The notes below the pieces were generated by a model. The model was not told the origin of the DNA and made no database searches. It was given only the letters and a program-made list of their open reading frames with translations. Shown in pieces: positions 33,721 to 44,935 of a DNA stretch of 64,000 nucleotides (position 1 is its first letter; every line of letters starts with the position of its first letter). The DNA is taken from contig CM055101.1 in the NCBI GenBank assembly GCA_029204225.1, positions 34,103,683 through 34,167,682 on the forward strand. The letters run 5' to 3'. A program made the translations under genes and the position numbers. The DNA is from Diphasiastrum complanatum. Taxonomy: Eukaryota; Streptophyta; Lycopodiopsida; Lycopodiales; Lycopodiaceae.

Positions 33721-34282
33721 TGATGTTCAAAGGAGTCATTTGACTCAATTGTACCTTACAAAGAACTTAAGAGATCTATTTATACTGCTAATGATCATGA
33801 GTGCTCTATAGAAGGAATTGGCAACATTCTATTGAAACTTGCTTCTTCAAAAGTTCTTGCAATTTCTAATGTTCTTTTCATTCCAAAACTTACAAAGAAC
33901 TTGATTAGTGTGGGAAAGTTGCTTGATAATGGTTGTGATGTAAAGTTCAACTCCAATACTTGCTTTATCTAGAAAAATGATGAGATCCTGGCTGATGGAT
34001 CTAGATGTGGTGGAATGTTTATGTCGAATTCTTATGAGAATGCAAATCTTTGTGAAGTTGCTTTGTTATCTAAGGAGGAGTTGTGGCATAGAAGATTAGG
34101 GCATCCTAACTTTAAATCTATGTCCTCTATGGTCAAGAAAGTGAAGGCAATTGGTCTTCCAGAATCTCTTTCAAAAGATTTTAAGCCTTGTGAGGCTTGT
34201 GCTATTGCAAAATCACACAGAAAGCCATATCAGAAGTCTTTTATAAAGACTACTCATCCTTTAGAGCTTATACACTCGGATG
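33721..34282 (+). pseudogene. copia protease/GAG_pre-integrase part, element II
   Basis: After the stop at 33721 the sequence continues to the pre-integrase domain with ELWHRRLGHPN and CEACAIAKSHR (34080-34225), then THPLELIHSDV. It is broken exactly at the GGATG target (34278-34282) by element III. A further stop lies near 33970. Confidence 0.85.
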
Positions 34283-34964
34283 TGTAAAAATTACAGCAAA
34301 TAAGAATTCTAAAACACTTGAAATGATGAGGGAAACAATAGATTATGATTTCATAAGATTAGCACAAGTTGAACCATCAAAATCCATCAAAAATCTATGC
34401 TTGAACCTCACTAAATGGCCCAAATCCTTGAAGAAGGCTTCACACGTGTGAAAGTACGGCCTCCCACAGTCTGAGTACTGTACACCAGACCTACATTCAA
34501 TCATATAATCATTAGTAATCACAAGTACTCAAACAATTATGAACATAGAGAGCAATTGCACCATTATGAGAGAAAAAACATGAAATTGCTTGATTGATTT
34601 TGGTGAGATATCATCACCTATATATACATGATCCATCACGATTTTGGGCAGGTATGAGTAGCCCTAAACCTATCCCTAATGCTAATTTTGGTGGATATTT
34701 CATCCCTACCAAGTTAGGGTTGGAATCTTGGAGATCCCTCAACAATGCAAAAATTACCAAAAATAGCTCCTATTTTTTCTCCCTTGTATCTAAGCATAAT
34801 TTGGACTCATTCCAAAGGTTCTAACACTTAGGTATACTTGAGAACATCCTTATGAATGGAATCCTATGCTATTTGGCACGTGTGACAAGCCACATCATGA
34901 CCATCTAACTATTTACAAGTCATATGACCAAAACTAGTCAAGCTAGAATTGTGAATTTTTAACA
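34283..34964 (-). repeat. 3' LTR of element III
   Basis: 682 bp. On the minus strand it reads TGTTAAAAATTC...TTTTTACA. The TATATATA motif near 34619-34627 may be the TATA box. Confidence 0.96.
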
Positions 34965-34975
34965 CTCCTCCTCAC
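34965..34975 (-). promoter_or_regulatory. polypurine tract, element III
   Basis: The minus strand reads AGTGAGGAGGAG directly before the 3' LTR TGTT. It is the plus-strand primer of reverse transcription. Confidence 0.85.
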
Positions 34976-34978
34976 TAT

Positions 34979-37900
34979 CTAGCTTGGTTCAATCATTGCT
35001 TTACTAATCACTCCAAGTGATGATATGAACTTCATAAAAGGTGTCTTTTGAAGTGGTTTAGTAAGTATATCAGCTACACATTCATTGCTTGGAACATGCT
35101 CCAAAGCAATCTCCTTGGCTTGCACCATTTCTCTCACAAAGTGATGGCATATCTCAATGTGCTTAGATCTTGCATGGAAGATTGGGTTAGATGCAAGGTG
35201 TTGGGCTGATATATTGTCATTGTAGATGATTGGTGCCTCCTCTGAATCCATGATCTTTAGTTCCACCAATAATCTCTTGATCCAAAGTACCTCCTTTGTA
35301 GTGGTTGTCAAAGCTTTGTACTCGACCTCGGTTGAAGATAGAGATATAGTTTCTTGCTTTTTTGAAAGCCATGAAACCACACCTTCTCCTATGAAAGTTG
35401 AATAGGAACTTGTTGATTTCCTATCCCTCTTGTCCCCTGCAAAATCTGAATCACTAAATGCATTAAGGTTAATCACATCTCCTCTATATAGAATCCCAAA
35501 ATCCAATGTACCCGAGATGTATCTTAGAATGCTCTTAGCCTTTTTCCAATGGATATTCAATGGCTTTTGCATGGATTGGATCAACCTACATACACTAAAG
35601 CTAATATCTGGTCTAGTTATAGTGATCCACATTAAGGAACCTATAATTTGCCTAAACAAAGTGATGTCCATGAAGGATCTTTCATCATCTTCATTTGGCA
35701 CTTTTACATCTTGCTCCATTGGTGTGTCAACACTTTTGCATACTTCCATCTTAAACTTCTTCAAAAGACTTTGAGCATAGTTTACTTGACTTATAAAGAT
35801 AAAATCAGACCCTCTAAGTACTTCTATGCCTAAGATGAAGTGAAGACACCCTAGATCTACCATCTTGAACTCTAAGGATAGATCTATCTTGATTTTTTCA
35901 ATATCATCAACACTATTTCCACTAATGATGATGTCATCTACATAAATGAGTAAAAGTACAATACCAACATCATCAAACTTAATGTAAAGAGTGGGATCAT
36001 ATTCACTTTGAGCAAAAGAAAGTGAAATAAGATAGCAATGTAGTCTTGAATTCCAAGATCTCGAGGCTTGCTTCAAGCCATAGATGCTTCTTTGGAGATG
36101 GCATACTTTGTTCTCCATTCCATGCTTGATGAACCCTTGTGGCTGCCCCATATAGATATCCTCTTCCAAAAAACCATTCAAGAAAGCATTAGAGACATCC
36201 ATTTGACATAGAATCCATCCAAAATGTGATGCAAGTGCGATGATTAGCCTTATTGTGACCATCTTGGCCACGGGTGCAAAAGTTTCCTCATAGTCTATCC
36301 CTATCTCTTGAGCATAACCTTTTGCAACTAATCTTGCTTTATGTTTGTTAACACTCCCATTTGCATTCAACTTAAGCTTGAAGACCCACTTGCATCCTAT
36401 TACATTCCTTTGAGGTCTCTCAACAAGCAACCAAGTTTCATTCTCAATCAAGGCATCATACTCATCCAACATAGCTTTATACCATTCTTTGGAGTTCAAT
36501 GCATCTTCAACATTAGATGGTTCTTCAAAACTAGATAAAGCATAAGAAGTGGATGAGATACCCTCAACTTGCTGTCCTTTTCCTTGATATGTGAGCCTTG
36601 ATGGCTCCACTTTTGCCCTTGAAGATCTCCTTGGTGTGATAGGTGGGTTTGGTGCTTGCTCCTCCATGAGCTCCTCCTCAAAACCAAGATCTTGCTCCTC
36701 GGCCATCTTCTTCTTGATTGTTGGAGCACTTGAGCCTTCTTCGAGCATATGCATATGATGTTCATCAAAGATGACATCCCTTGAAACAACAAATTTGTTC
36801 AAGGATGGGAGATAGACTTTGTAGCCCTTGCTTGAGCTTGCATATCCAAGCATGATCCCTCTTGTGGAAGATGGATCCTCCTTGGTTCTTGTTTCCAATG
36901 GCACATGCACATAACATATACACCCAAAAACTTTCAAGTGATTAAGATTGGGTTTCTTTCCATACAACATCTCATAAGGAGTTTTGCCTTCAATTGCTTT
37001 GCAAGACACCCTATTCATCAAGTAGTTTGCACATACAAGAGACTCACCCCAAAAGGATTTGGGCAAACAAGCATCTAATCTTAAAGCCTTAGAACATTCA
37101 CATAATGTTCTATTCCTTCTTTCAGCAACTCCATTTTGTTGAGGAGTGTAAGGACAAGAAGTCTCTTTCTTGATCCCTTCCTCCTCACAAAAGGCCTTGA
37201 ACTCATTGGAGATGAATTCTCCACCATTGTCACTTCTAAGAATCTTGATGCTATGATTATGATGCTTTTCCACAAACAACTTGAACTTTACAAAAGTATC
37301 AAATACTTGAGACTTGAAGGAAAGTAAGAACACCCAACAATATCTTGAGTAGTCATCAATGAAGGTTAAAAACATGGATGAACCTCCATTAGATTTGGTG
37401 CTAGCAATGTGCACATCCGAGTGTATGAGTTCAAGAGGATGAGATGACTTTGTGATGGAGTTAGGAAATACTTTCTTATGTGCCATGGATAAGGCACAAG
37501 ATTCACAAACCTTGTCTTCTTTCCCAATAGACCTTGGTAGGCCTAAAGCATACTCCTCCTTGATCATAGCCTCCATGGAACCCGAGTTGACATGTCCAAG
37601 TCTTTTGTGCCATAAAGTAAAGGTAGATATCTTGCTCTTCTCGGCCAACATGAAAACATTAGTATCCACAGATGCATCCAACTTATAAAGTTTGCCAAGT
37701 CTAGTGCCCTTAGCCACTATCTTACCCTTCTTCTTGATGAAACATTCATTTGAAGCAAAATCAACATTGAAACCATTGTCTACCATTTGGCCAACACTTA
37801 GTAGATTCTTTGTTATTGTAGGAATGTACAAAACACCTTCTATGTTGATCTTTTTGGAAGATCCTAAGCAAAGGGGAATGCTACCAACTCCTTCAATCTT

Positions 37901-38947
37901 ACAAGCTTCATCATTTGCTGTATAGATAGACTTTATAGGTCCATCATAAGATAAGAGAGAAGAGAAAAACTCCCTTTTACTAGTCATGTGTGAACTAGCA
38001 CCCGAGTCAATCCACCAAGGATCTTCTCCTTTAAAGCTTGTTGAAGAAAATATGGACATCATGAAAGAGTCCTCATGTGAACTCTCCTCCTCCTCCTCTT
38101 TGTTCATGTTGGCTTGGCTTTGATCTTGCTTCCTCTTGAAGCATTCCGAGGCATAATGCCCCATCTTGCTACAATAGTAGCACTTCACCTTTGATTTGTC
38201 CTTCTTGACTTTGGTGGTTGATGGAGATGCCTTTGAGGGTCCTTCTTGATCCTCAAGCTTTGTAGACTTCTTGAATGTTGATACTTTGCCTTTGGACTTG
38301 CCTTTGCCTTTGGTGAAGAGAGCTTGGTCATCTCCACCTTGGATGGAAAGCCTATCCATCCTCTCTTGCATTTGGCTCCTTCTTGATTCCTCGGCCATGA
38401 GTGTGCCTTGGAGTTCTTCAAGTATGGGTAGCTTACCCATAATTGCATATCCCTGAACCAAATTGTCAAATTCAAAGCTTAGTCCATTCAATATGAGTTG
38501 AACAAGCTCTTCATCCTTGATAGGATCACCTATAAAGGCTAGCTCTTTGTTCAATTCCTTTACTCTTAGGACAAAAGTATGTGCACTCTCTCCTTTCTTT
38601 TGATAGCTTCTATAGATTTGATTCTTCAAAGCTAACATTCTAGTTTGGTTCTTGGATTCATAGACCTTTTGCAAAGTCTCCCAAGCATCTTGAGCTGAAG
38701 TGCAATCTCCTACCTCTCTTAAGAGTTCATTTGCAACATTCATTTTTATGCAATGTAGTGCAACATTGCACCTCTTGATGTATTTGGCTTTTTCTTGAGG
38801 ATGAATAGGTTCACCCTCCTTACCATTTACAATTTCCATCAGATCTTGCATGATCATGATGGATTCCATTCTAACTTTCCATATGGAATAGTTAGTTTTG
38901 TTGAGCCTTTCATTAGTATCCAAAAGATATGCATTTATAGATGCCAT
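34979..38947 (-). CDS. Ty1-copia gag-pol polyprotein, unbroken
   Basis: 1322 residues, the usual length for a plant copia polyprotein. ATG at 38947 follows a 791-bp leader. Gag spans residues 1-250 (DUF4219/UBN2-like). The zinc knuckle is CYYCSKMGHYASEC, about 256-269. The protease loop is WWIDSGASSHM, about 311-321. The HHCC site is around HKRLGHVN and CESCALS (447-484). The integrase catalytic triad is D511, D573, E609, a D-x61-D-x35-E spacing typical of the D,D35E class. RT carries [23 protein letters not shown] and the YVDD box. RNase H carries DFAGDKRDRKS, SSTEVEYKAL and NDN. It ends a few bases before the polypurine tract. Gag and pol share one frame, as in most plant copia elements. 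Changes from consensus that might matter, such as SRSW for PRSW, do not hit catalytic residues. Confidence 0.95.
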   Translation of the reverse strand: MASINAYLLDTNERLNKTNYSIWKVRMESIMIMQDLMEIVNGKEGEPIHPQEKAKYIKRCNVALHCIKMNVANELLREVGDCTSAQDAWETLQKVYESKNQTRMLALKNQIYRSYQKKGESAHTFVLRVKELNKELAFIGDPIKDEELVQLILNGLSFEFDNLVQGYAIMGKLPILEELQGTLMAEESRRSQMQERMDRLSIQGGDDQALFTKGKGKSKGKVSTFKKSTKLEDQEGPSKASPSTTKVKKDKSKVKCYYCSKMGHYASECFKRKQDQSQANMNKEEEEESSHEDSFMMSIFSSTSFKGEDPWWIDSGASSHMTSKREFFSSLLSYDGPIKSIYTANDEACKIEGVGSIPLCLGSSKKINIEGVLYIPTITKNLLSVGQMVDNGFNVDFASNECFIKKKGKIVAKGTRLGKLYKLDASVDTNVFMLAEKSKISTFTLWHKRLGHVNSGSMEAMIKEEYALGLPRSIGKEDKVCESCALSMAHKKVFPNSITKSSHPLELIHSDVHIASTKSNGGSSMFLTFIDDYSRYCWVFLLSFKSQVFDTFVKFKLFVEKHHNHSIKILRSDNGGEFISNEFKAFCEEEGIKKETSCPYTPQQNGVAERRNRTLCECSKALRLDACLPKSFWGESLVCANYLMNRVSCKAIEGKTPYEMLYGKKPNLNHLKVFGCICYVHVPLETRTKEDPSSTRGIMLGYASSSKGYKVYLPSLNKFVVSRDVIFDEHHMHMLEEGSSAPTIKKKMAEEQDLGFEEELMEEQAPNPPITPRRSSRAKVEPSRLTYQGKGQQVEGISSTSYALSSFEEPSNVEDALNSKEWYKAMLDEYDALIENETWLLVERPQRNVIGCKWVFKLKLNANGSVNKHKARLVAKGYAQEIGIDYEETFAPVAKMVTIRLIIALASHFGWILCQMDVSNAFLNGFLEEDIYMGQPQGFIKHGMENKVCHLQRSIYGLKQASRSWNSRLHCYLISLSFAQSEYDPTLYIKFDDVGIVLLLIYVDDIIISGNSVDDIEKIKIDLSLEFKMVDLGCLHFILGIEVLRGSDFIFISQVNYAQSLLKKFKMEVCKSVDTPMEQDVKVPNEDDERSFMDITLFRQIIGSLMWITITRPDISFSVCRLIQSMQKPLNIHWKKAKSILRYISGTLDFGILYRGDVINLNAFSDSDFAGDKRDRKSTSSYSTFIGEGVVSWLSKKQETISLSSTEVEYKALTTTTKEVLWIKRLLVELKIMDSEEAPIIYNDNISAQHLASNPIFHARSKHIEICHHFVREMVQAKEIALEHVPSNECVADILTKPLQKTPFMKFISSLGVISKAMIEPS

Positions 38948-39738
38948 CTAGTCTCCTAATCAAGGACTTGACACAAATGAAGGTTACTTCTATTGATTTG
39001 ATTGAAGGTCTACCTTATCCCACTTCTTAGGACCTGAAAAGATCAGTAATAGACTTCCTATAAAGATCTAAGAATGATCTCTAACAAAATCAAATCATAG
39101 AATACTAGAAACAATGCACTTGCTTGATTGAAGTAGACAATACTAGTAGAATTGCCCCTCTTTCTATAAAGAACATTAAAGCTTCCAAATGATCTGATCA
39201 AGCATGAATTTCAGCAACCTTATATACTTCCAAAATCACTTTTAAAAGATCTAAATGGAACTTAATGAGGATGCAACACAATCTACTATCCAATCACAAG
39301 CAAAAAATGATCAAAATTGATGAAAAATTGATCTAATTTGGTGCATAAGTCAAGCAATGGTTGGAATGAACCTAAATCACTTTAGGAGGTGCCTACTACA
39401 CCTTAGAACAGCGAGTCCCCAAAACTCTGATCTTCCCTCTCCTTGAATGCTAGAAAGCCTCCTCTATGAAATCACCTCCAAAACTCGCTTAGAAATCAAT
39501 GCTTGGAGCAAGCAAAACTTGCTATCTTGGTAATGTGAATTGAATTCAACTTTGCCTCTGGTTTTAGACACCTAAACACCTGCAAATGAAGTCACACAAC
39601 ACCAATCTCCAATGTATTTGACTCACTTTGAGTTCTAGAATCAATACTAGATGCTAAGATCCAATCTACACAAGATTTAGATCAAAAATTGTGATCAAAT
39701 TGAATGAAAACCAAGGATTTAGCTCATTTCAGCCTTTA
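38948..39738 (-). other. untranslated leader of element III
   Basis: 791 bp between primer-binding site and gag ATG. No frame of note. Its length matches the leaders of elements I and II. Confidence 0.85.
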
Positions 39739-39751
39739 GGCTCTGATACCA
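39739..39751 (-). promoter_or_regulatory. primer-binding site, element III
   Basis: The minus strand reads TGGTATCAGAGCC immediately after the 5' LTR end (39752). Confidence 0.95.
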
Positions 39752-40433
39752 TGTAAAAATTACAGAAAATAAGAATCCTAAAACACTTGAAATTATGAGG
39801 GAAACAATATATTATGATTTCATAAGATTAGCACAAGTTGAACCATCAAAATCCATCAAAAATCTATGCTTGGACCTCACTAAATGGCCCAAATCCTTGA
39901 AGAAGGCTTCACACGTGTGAAAGTACGGCCTCCCACAGTCTGAGTACTGTACACCAGACCTACATTCAATCCTATAATCATTAGTACTCACAAGTACTCA
40001 AACAATTATGAACATAGAGAGCAATTGCACAATTATGAGAGAAAAATCATGAAATTGCTTGATTGATTTTGTTGAGATATCATCACCTATATATACATGA
40101 TCCATCACGGTTTTGGGCAGGTATGAGTAGCCCTAAACCTATCCCTAATGCTAATTTTGGTGGATCTTTCATCCCTACCAAGTTAGGGCTGGAATCTTGG
40201 AGATCCCTCAACAATGCAAAAATTACCAAAAATAGCTCCTATTTTTTCTCCCTTGTATCTAAGCATAATTTGGACTCATTCCAAAGGTTCTAACACTTAG
40301 GTCTACTTGAGAACATCCTTATGAATGGAATCCTATGCTATTTGGCACGTGTGACAAGCCACATCATGACCATCTAACTATTTACAAGTCATATGACCAA
40401 AACTAGTCAAGCTAGAATTGTGAATTTTTAACA
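39752..40433 (-). repeat. 5' LTR of element III
   Basis: 682 bp, collinear without gaps with the 3' LTR. An open frame on the plus strand in both LTRs (34594-34824, 40063-40293) is only LTR sequence. Confidence 0.96.
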
Positions 40434-40438
40434 GGATG

Positions 40439-41475
40439 TACATTTTTCCTCTTCTAAAAGTATTGGTGGTGCAACATGTTTTGTCACCTTTATTGATGAC
40501 TTTACTAGATATACTTGGTTGTATCTACTTTCTTCAAAGGCTATGGTTTTTTATCACTTCCTAATCTTCAAAGCTTATGTTGAGAAACAGTTTTCTTTCA
40601 AATTTAAAGCTTTAAGATGTGATGGAAGAGGTGAATACATCTCCAACAAGTTTCATGAATACTGTGAAGGTGAAGGAATAAAGAGAGAGTTTTCTTGTGC
40701 TTATTCTCCATCTCAAAATGGAGCTGCTGAGAGGAAAAATAGATCTTTATGTGAATGTTCTAAAGCAATTCGAGTTGAAGCTTCTTTGCCTATTGAATAT
40801 TGGAGTGAAGCTATAAATTGTGCAAACTATTTGTGCAATAGATTACCTCATAATGAACTTGCTGGAAAATCACCTTTTGAAGTCTTGTTTAAGAAGAAAC
40901 CTAAGGTAGATCACCTTAGAGTTTTTGGTTGTGCTTGCTTTGTTCATGTGCCCTTGGAAACAAGGAAAAGAGATGATCCTAACTCTATTAAAGGGATCAT
41001 GGTTGGATAAGCATCCAACAAAAAAGCTTACAAAATCTATGTTCCATCTACCTCAACTACAATTGAGAGTAGGGATGTTATATTCCATGAGGATCAAAAA
41101 TACATTCTTGAGGAGGCCGAGTTCAAAGATTCTCACAAAGATACTCCAATAATCACCCTTGAAGACTATCATGGAGAGATGGGGCTGAGAATTGAGGAGG
41201 AGTCATCTCGAATCTTTTCACCAAGGAGATCTCAAAGAGAAAGATCCGAGCCTAGGAGGCTTACCTATGAAGATAGAGGCAAGCAAGTGGAAATCAACTC
41301 CACTAATTGTGCTTATTTTATTTCTCATGAGGAGCCAAAGGATGTATATGATGCAATCAACTCGAAGGAATGTTACCTTGCCATGAAGGAGGAAGATGAT
41401 GCTTTGATGGCCAATAAGACATGGGAGCTTGTGGATCTTCCATCCAACAAGCACACCAGTGGTTGCAAGTGGGTT
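40439..41475 (+). pseudogene. copia integrase (continued), element II
   Basis: The integrase core resumes after the target duplication: FVTFIDDFTRYTW (partly in another frame), RCDGRGEYIS with the second Asp, and SPSQNGAAERKNR with the Glu. Then come CANYLCNRLPHN, FGCACFVHVPLETRKRD and a stop at 41009 after GIMVG. A second open stretch (41179-41481) carries RRSQRERSEPRRLTYED and the RT start, up to GCKWVF with a stop at 41481. Confidence 0.88.
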
Positions 41476-41481
41476 TTTTGA

Positions 41482-42870
41482 GTCAAGTATAATCAAGATT
41501 GCACAATCAACAAGTACAAGGCTAGACTTTGTGCTAAAGGTTCTGCTCAAGTTTATGGACTTGATTATGAGGAGACTTTTTCTCCAGTTGCAAAGATGGT
41601 ATCAATTAGAATCATAATTTCTGTTGCTTGTTTTCTCAATTGGCAAGTTCTTCAACTAGATGTCTCTAATGCATTTCTAAATGGATATTTAGAAGAAGAG
41701 ATTTATATGGATCAGCCTATTGGGTTCATCCATGACAAAGACAAAGTTTGCTTGCTCTTCAAAAGTTTATATGGACTAAAGCAAGCTCCAAGGTCATGGT
41801 ATTCTCGACTTCACACCTTTCTTGAGTCACTATGATCTAATCTTATTAACTATGATCCTTCCTTATATGTCAAATTTTTTGATAAATATATTGGCATCCT
41901 TTATGTTGATGATATCATTCTGACAGGAAGTTGTATCAAGTTAGTTGAGGAAACCAACATTGCACTTGGAAAAGAGTTCAAGATGCAAGATCTTGGAAAA
42001 ATTCACTACATTCTAGGATTAGAGATTACTTTCTTAAAGATAAAGCTTTTGTATGTCAGTCCAAGTATGCTCTTTCAATGTTAAAAAAGTTCAATATGTT
42101 AGATTGTAAGAGTATAGAAACTCCTATGGAGCAAAATGTAAAAGACCCTAACAAAGGTGATGAAAGATCCTTCGTGGACATCACACTTTTTAGGAGTCTT
42201 ATAGGCTCCTTAAGCTGGCTCACAATAACTAGACTTGACATAAGCTTTAGTGTTCATAAGTTGAGCTAGGCTATGCAAAATCCTACTAAGTTATCATTGG
42301 AAAATGGCCAAGAGAGTGCTTAGATATATATCTTCAACTTTTGAGTATGGTTTATTGTATAAAAGTGAAGATCTTTCTATTGTTGGGTATTTTGACTCGG
42401 ATTTTGCAAGTGATAGAGCAAATTGAAAATCTACAAGCTTATGTCATATATCTTGGAGGAAACTTGATATCTTGGCTTTCCAAAAAGCAAGATATTGTAT
42501 CACTCTCATCATGTGAAGCTGAGTACAAGGCACTCACTACAACAACAAAGGAAGTGCTTTGGATCAAGAGGTTACTAGTGGAGCTAAAGATAATCATGGA
42601 AGAGGACCTACTTATGATCATGTGTGACAACATTTCAGCCCAAGCCCTTGCCAACAACCCAATATTCCATGCAAGGAGCAAACATATTGAAGTTGCACAT
42701 CACTTCGTGAGAGAGAAGCTCATTGGAGGGGAAATCTACCTGGAGCACATCGACACATCATCTTGTATTGCTGATATGCTCACCAAACCTTTGAGCAAAA
42801 GTTCCTTCATCAAGCATAGAGCCAATCTTGGAGTAATACCAAGATCCATGTTCAAGTCAATATAGATTGT
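41482..42870 (+). pseudogene. copia RT and RNase H, element II
   Basis: RT has [11 protein letters not shown] and [15 protein letters not shown] (41596-41835), then a stop. The YVDDIILTGS box near 41900-41930 is in a shifted frame. GSLSWLTITRLDISF follows, where the consensus RPD is RLD (42078-42269). RNase H (42341-42865) has ISWLSKKQD, SSCEAEYKAL and CDNISAQ, and the ADMLTKPL end. Several frame changes disable it. It ends just before the polypurine tract. Confidence 0.88.
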
Positions 42871-42882
42871 TTTTAGGAGGAG

Positions 42883-43674
42883 TGTTGAAATGGAAAAATA
42901 ATCCATCTTGACTTTAGGCTTGCTACAAATATTGTACCATGCAAGTATGTTGTTCATAAATGCAAAGTGCCAAGTTTGGCCTAGATAGAACTCGAGCTAC
43001 ATGGATATGTCATATCTAGATTGATGAATACAACTTGTATATAGTTTGTGGACATAGAATTAGCAAAATTATGCTTGTAGAAACTCGTGGCAATTCACAT
43101 GCATTAATTGTAAGTGATCCATAGTGACATGCAAGGCATGCACAAAGTGTAATGGACACATGCATGATGATTTGTACATTTCTAGCTAGAACTAGCACAC
43201 TTGGAAAAAGTTGGTAGAGTTTCATGCATGAGAAGTGACAAATGTCACATAGACTCCAGTTTTCACTTTAGATGTCATAAAATGATGGATGGATGTGGTT
43301 CTACCTCGAGCTACCTCAAACTCCATAAATATGTGTAGCTCTCCTCATATTTTGTGATGAAGAACTAAAGATTTGTAGCTATCTCATGCCATTTTGGATC
43401 CACACAATTTTTGTTTGTTATCTCTCTATCTTTCTCTCTCTAACTCGTGTTGAGACTAATGCTAATACACTGATATCTTGTATTTTTGCTCATTATTGAT
43501 TTATTGCTATCATATTCTGATGCTTAGCATGCTAGATTGTGATTAAGCCATATCTTCTGAACTAGATCTTGTTAATCAATCTAGAATCAGGTTACTGTGC
43601 TAATCACAAAGCTTAATTAGATCCATCATACTTGCGGGCATTCCCCACACGTGTGAAATCTGGAAATTTTGTCA
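42883..43674 (+). repeat. 3' LTR of element II
   Basis: 792 bp preceded by TTTTTAGGAGGAG (polypurine tract), starting TGTTGAAATGG and ending TTTTGTCA. Confidence 0.95.
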
Positions 43675-43734
43675 ATAGTTATGACCATATTCAAATGATA
43701 TTTGAATATTGTATGAACTTGTTACTATGATGGA

Positions 43735-44145
43735 TTGGGTGTTTGTACACAAGCATGCTAGAACTCCTTTCAAGTTTGATTCGCAATACAAATCCAAAGC
43801 TGTGTTAGATATTGTGCACAACGACATATGTGATGCAAAATAATTTTTGACCTTCATCGACAATTATATGAGGAGGATAGCAGTCTATTTTCTGAAGAAG
43901 AAGTCAGAAGCCTTTAAGTATATTCAACAATTCAAGAAGGAAGATGAGAATCAAACTTCAAAGAAAGTCAAGGCAATTCGGACTGATGGTGGAGGCAAAT
44001 TCATTTCGACTGAACTCAAAGATTACTGCAAACCTCATGGCATCGTTATGTAGTTTACCACCAATGCAAATATCGTACACTTGTCGAAAGTGCTAAAAGT
44101 ATGATTCTACATGTAGAATTATTGCAGACCTTTTGGGCAAACCTT
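43735..44145 (+). pseudogene. copia integrase relic
   Basis: Frame segments HARTPFKFDSQYKSKAVLD, FLTFIDNYMRR, KKVKAIRTDGGGKFIS and LKDYCKPHGI cover the integrase core around the first and second catalytic Asp. The DICD and stop near 43840 and a deletion around 44055-44080 disable it. It is nearly the same family as the minus-strand relic at 16421-16920. Confidence 0.75.
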
Positions 44146-44149
44146 TTCT

Positions 44150-44620
44150 TGATTTTACAATTATCTTTCGAAGGCCTATAGAGGATTATGCAAAAGTCGT
44201 AGTGCCTCTTAATAGTTTTACAAAGGGCATAGTTAACAAGAGAAAGAAGAGAGGTCAACGTTGTCTATTAAATGGAATGAAGAACTAGACCATCATTTTG
44301 AGAAGCTCAAAATAATGGTGGCTTCAGCTCATGTTTTATATATTATGGATCCCGATTTATCTTACATCATTAAAACATGCGCAAGTGATTCTACGATAGG
44401 AGCATTTCTTTTACAAAAACATAGACCAACAGTGTTCGAGGGCAAGAAATCTACTGGACTTCAGTTGCATTATAAAACCTAGGAAAAGAAATTATTTCTT
44501 GTGATACATGCAGTTAAAGTCTTATCTTTATGATAATCAATTTATAGTCTAGATTTATCACCAGCATCTAAAATACTTTTGCAATCAACATGGTTGGAGA
44601 GGTTGTAAAGCTCAATGGGA
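44150..44620 (+). pseudogene. Ty3-gypsy RT-end/RNase H relic
   Basis: The segment RPIEDYAKVVVPLNSFTKG corresponds to the RT thumb region. It is followed in a shifted frame by IKWNEELDHHFEKLKIMVAS, the RNase H start TCASDSTIGAFLLQ and EKKLFLVIHAVKV. This is gypsy order and is fused directly to the copia integrase relic at about 44150. Confidence 0.7.
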
Positions 44621-44799
44621 TGGGCTTATGCAAGAATTTAATAAAAGTAATAATAACACTCAATTTGAAGGATACTTTTGGTATGGTTAACAAAAAAAAA
44701 ATAGGTAAAACTTGGAAGAGACTCCTATGTTTTTGCTCTAGATTTGCTAACTACATAAATTTTTTTAACACTAACAAATAGTCTCTAGCCTAGAATCTA

Positions 44800-44935
44800 G
44801 TGTCCCTTCAGCCACCTTTGTCATTGCGTGGTAAGAGGTCTAAGCTCGAATCTATTGGAGGTGCAAATAGAACACACCACCTACTCATCCAAACACCAAT
44901 GCTTTACCGCCATGCCAACTTGTTTTTTGGGAGTA
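44800..44935 (-). mobile_element. possible tRNA-derived SINE
   Basis: The minus strand has a TGGCATGGCGG A-box-like motif (44918-44908). About 60 nt later it has a GATTCGAGCTT B-box-like motif (44853-44842). No flanking duplication or tail is evident, so this is weak. Confidence 0.3.

Larger units (their letters stand above)
34283..40433 (-). mobile_element. copia element III, structurally intact, nested in element II
   Basis: 6151 bp on the minus strand with two equal 682-bp LTRs (34283-34964 and 39752-40433). It has a perfect 5-bp target duplication GGATG (34278-34282 and 40434-40438), a perfect primer-binding site, a polypurine tract, and one uninterrupted 1322-codon gag-pol frame. The LTRs differ at 14 substitutions and no indels. 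It landed inside the integrase of element II in opposite orientation. All catalytic motifs look intact, so this copy may be autonomous. Confidence 0.97.
31197..43674 (+). mobile_element. copia element II, hosting nested element III
   Basis: A complete outer structure: 5' LTR 31197-31973, primer site 31974-31986, gag-pol relic, polypurine tract at about 42870-42882, 3' LTR 42883-43674. The flanking direct repeat ATAGT (31192-31196 and 43675-43679) is perfect, proving a single insertion event. The LTRs differ at about 24 sites plus one 15-bp gap (roughly 3 percent), mostly transitions. Internal coding sequence is interrupted at 34283-40438 by element III and otherwise by stops and frameshifts. 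Without III the element would be about 6.3 kb. It is the same family as element I. Confidence 0.95.

Noticed and set aside
34594-34824. 76-codon frame repeated at 40063-40293, apparently a conserved small protein
   Set aside because: Both copies lie in the LTRs of element III and run antisense to it; identity comes from LTR duplication.
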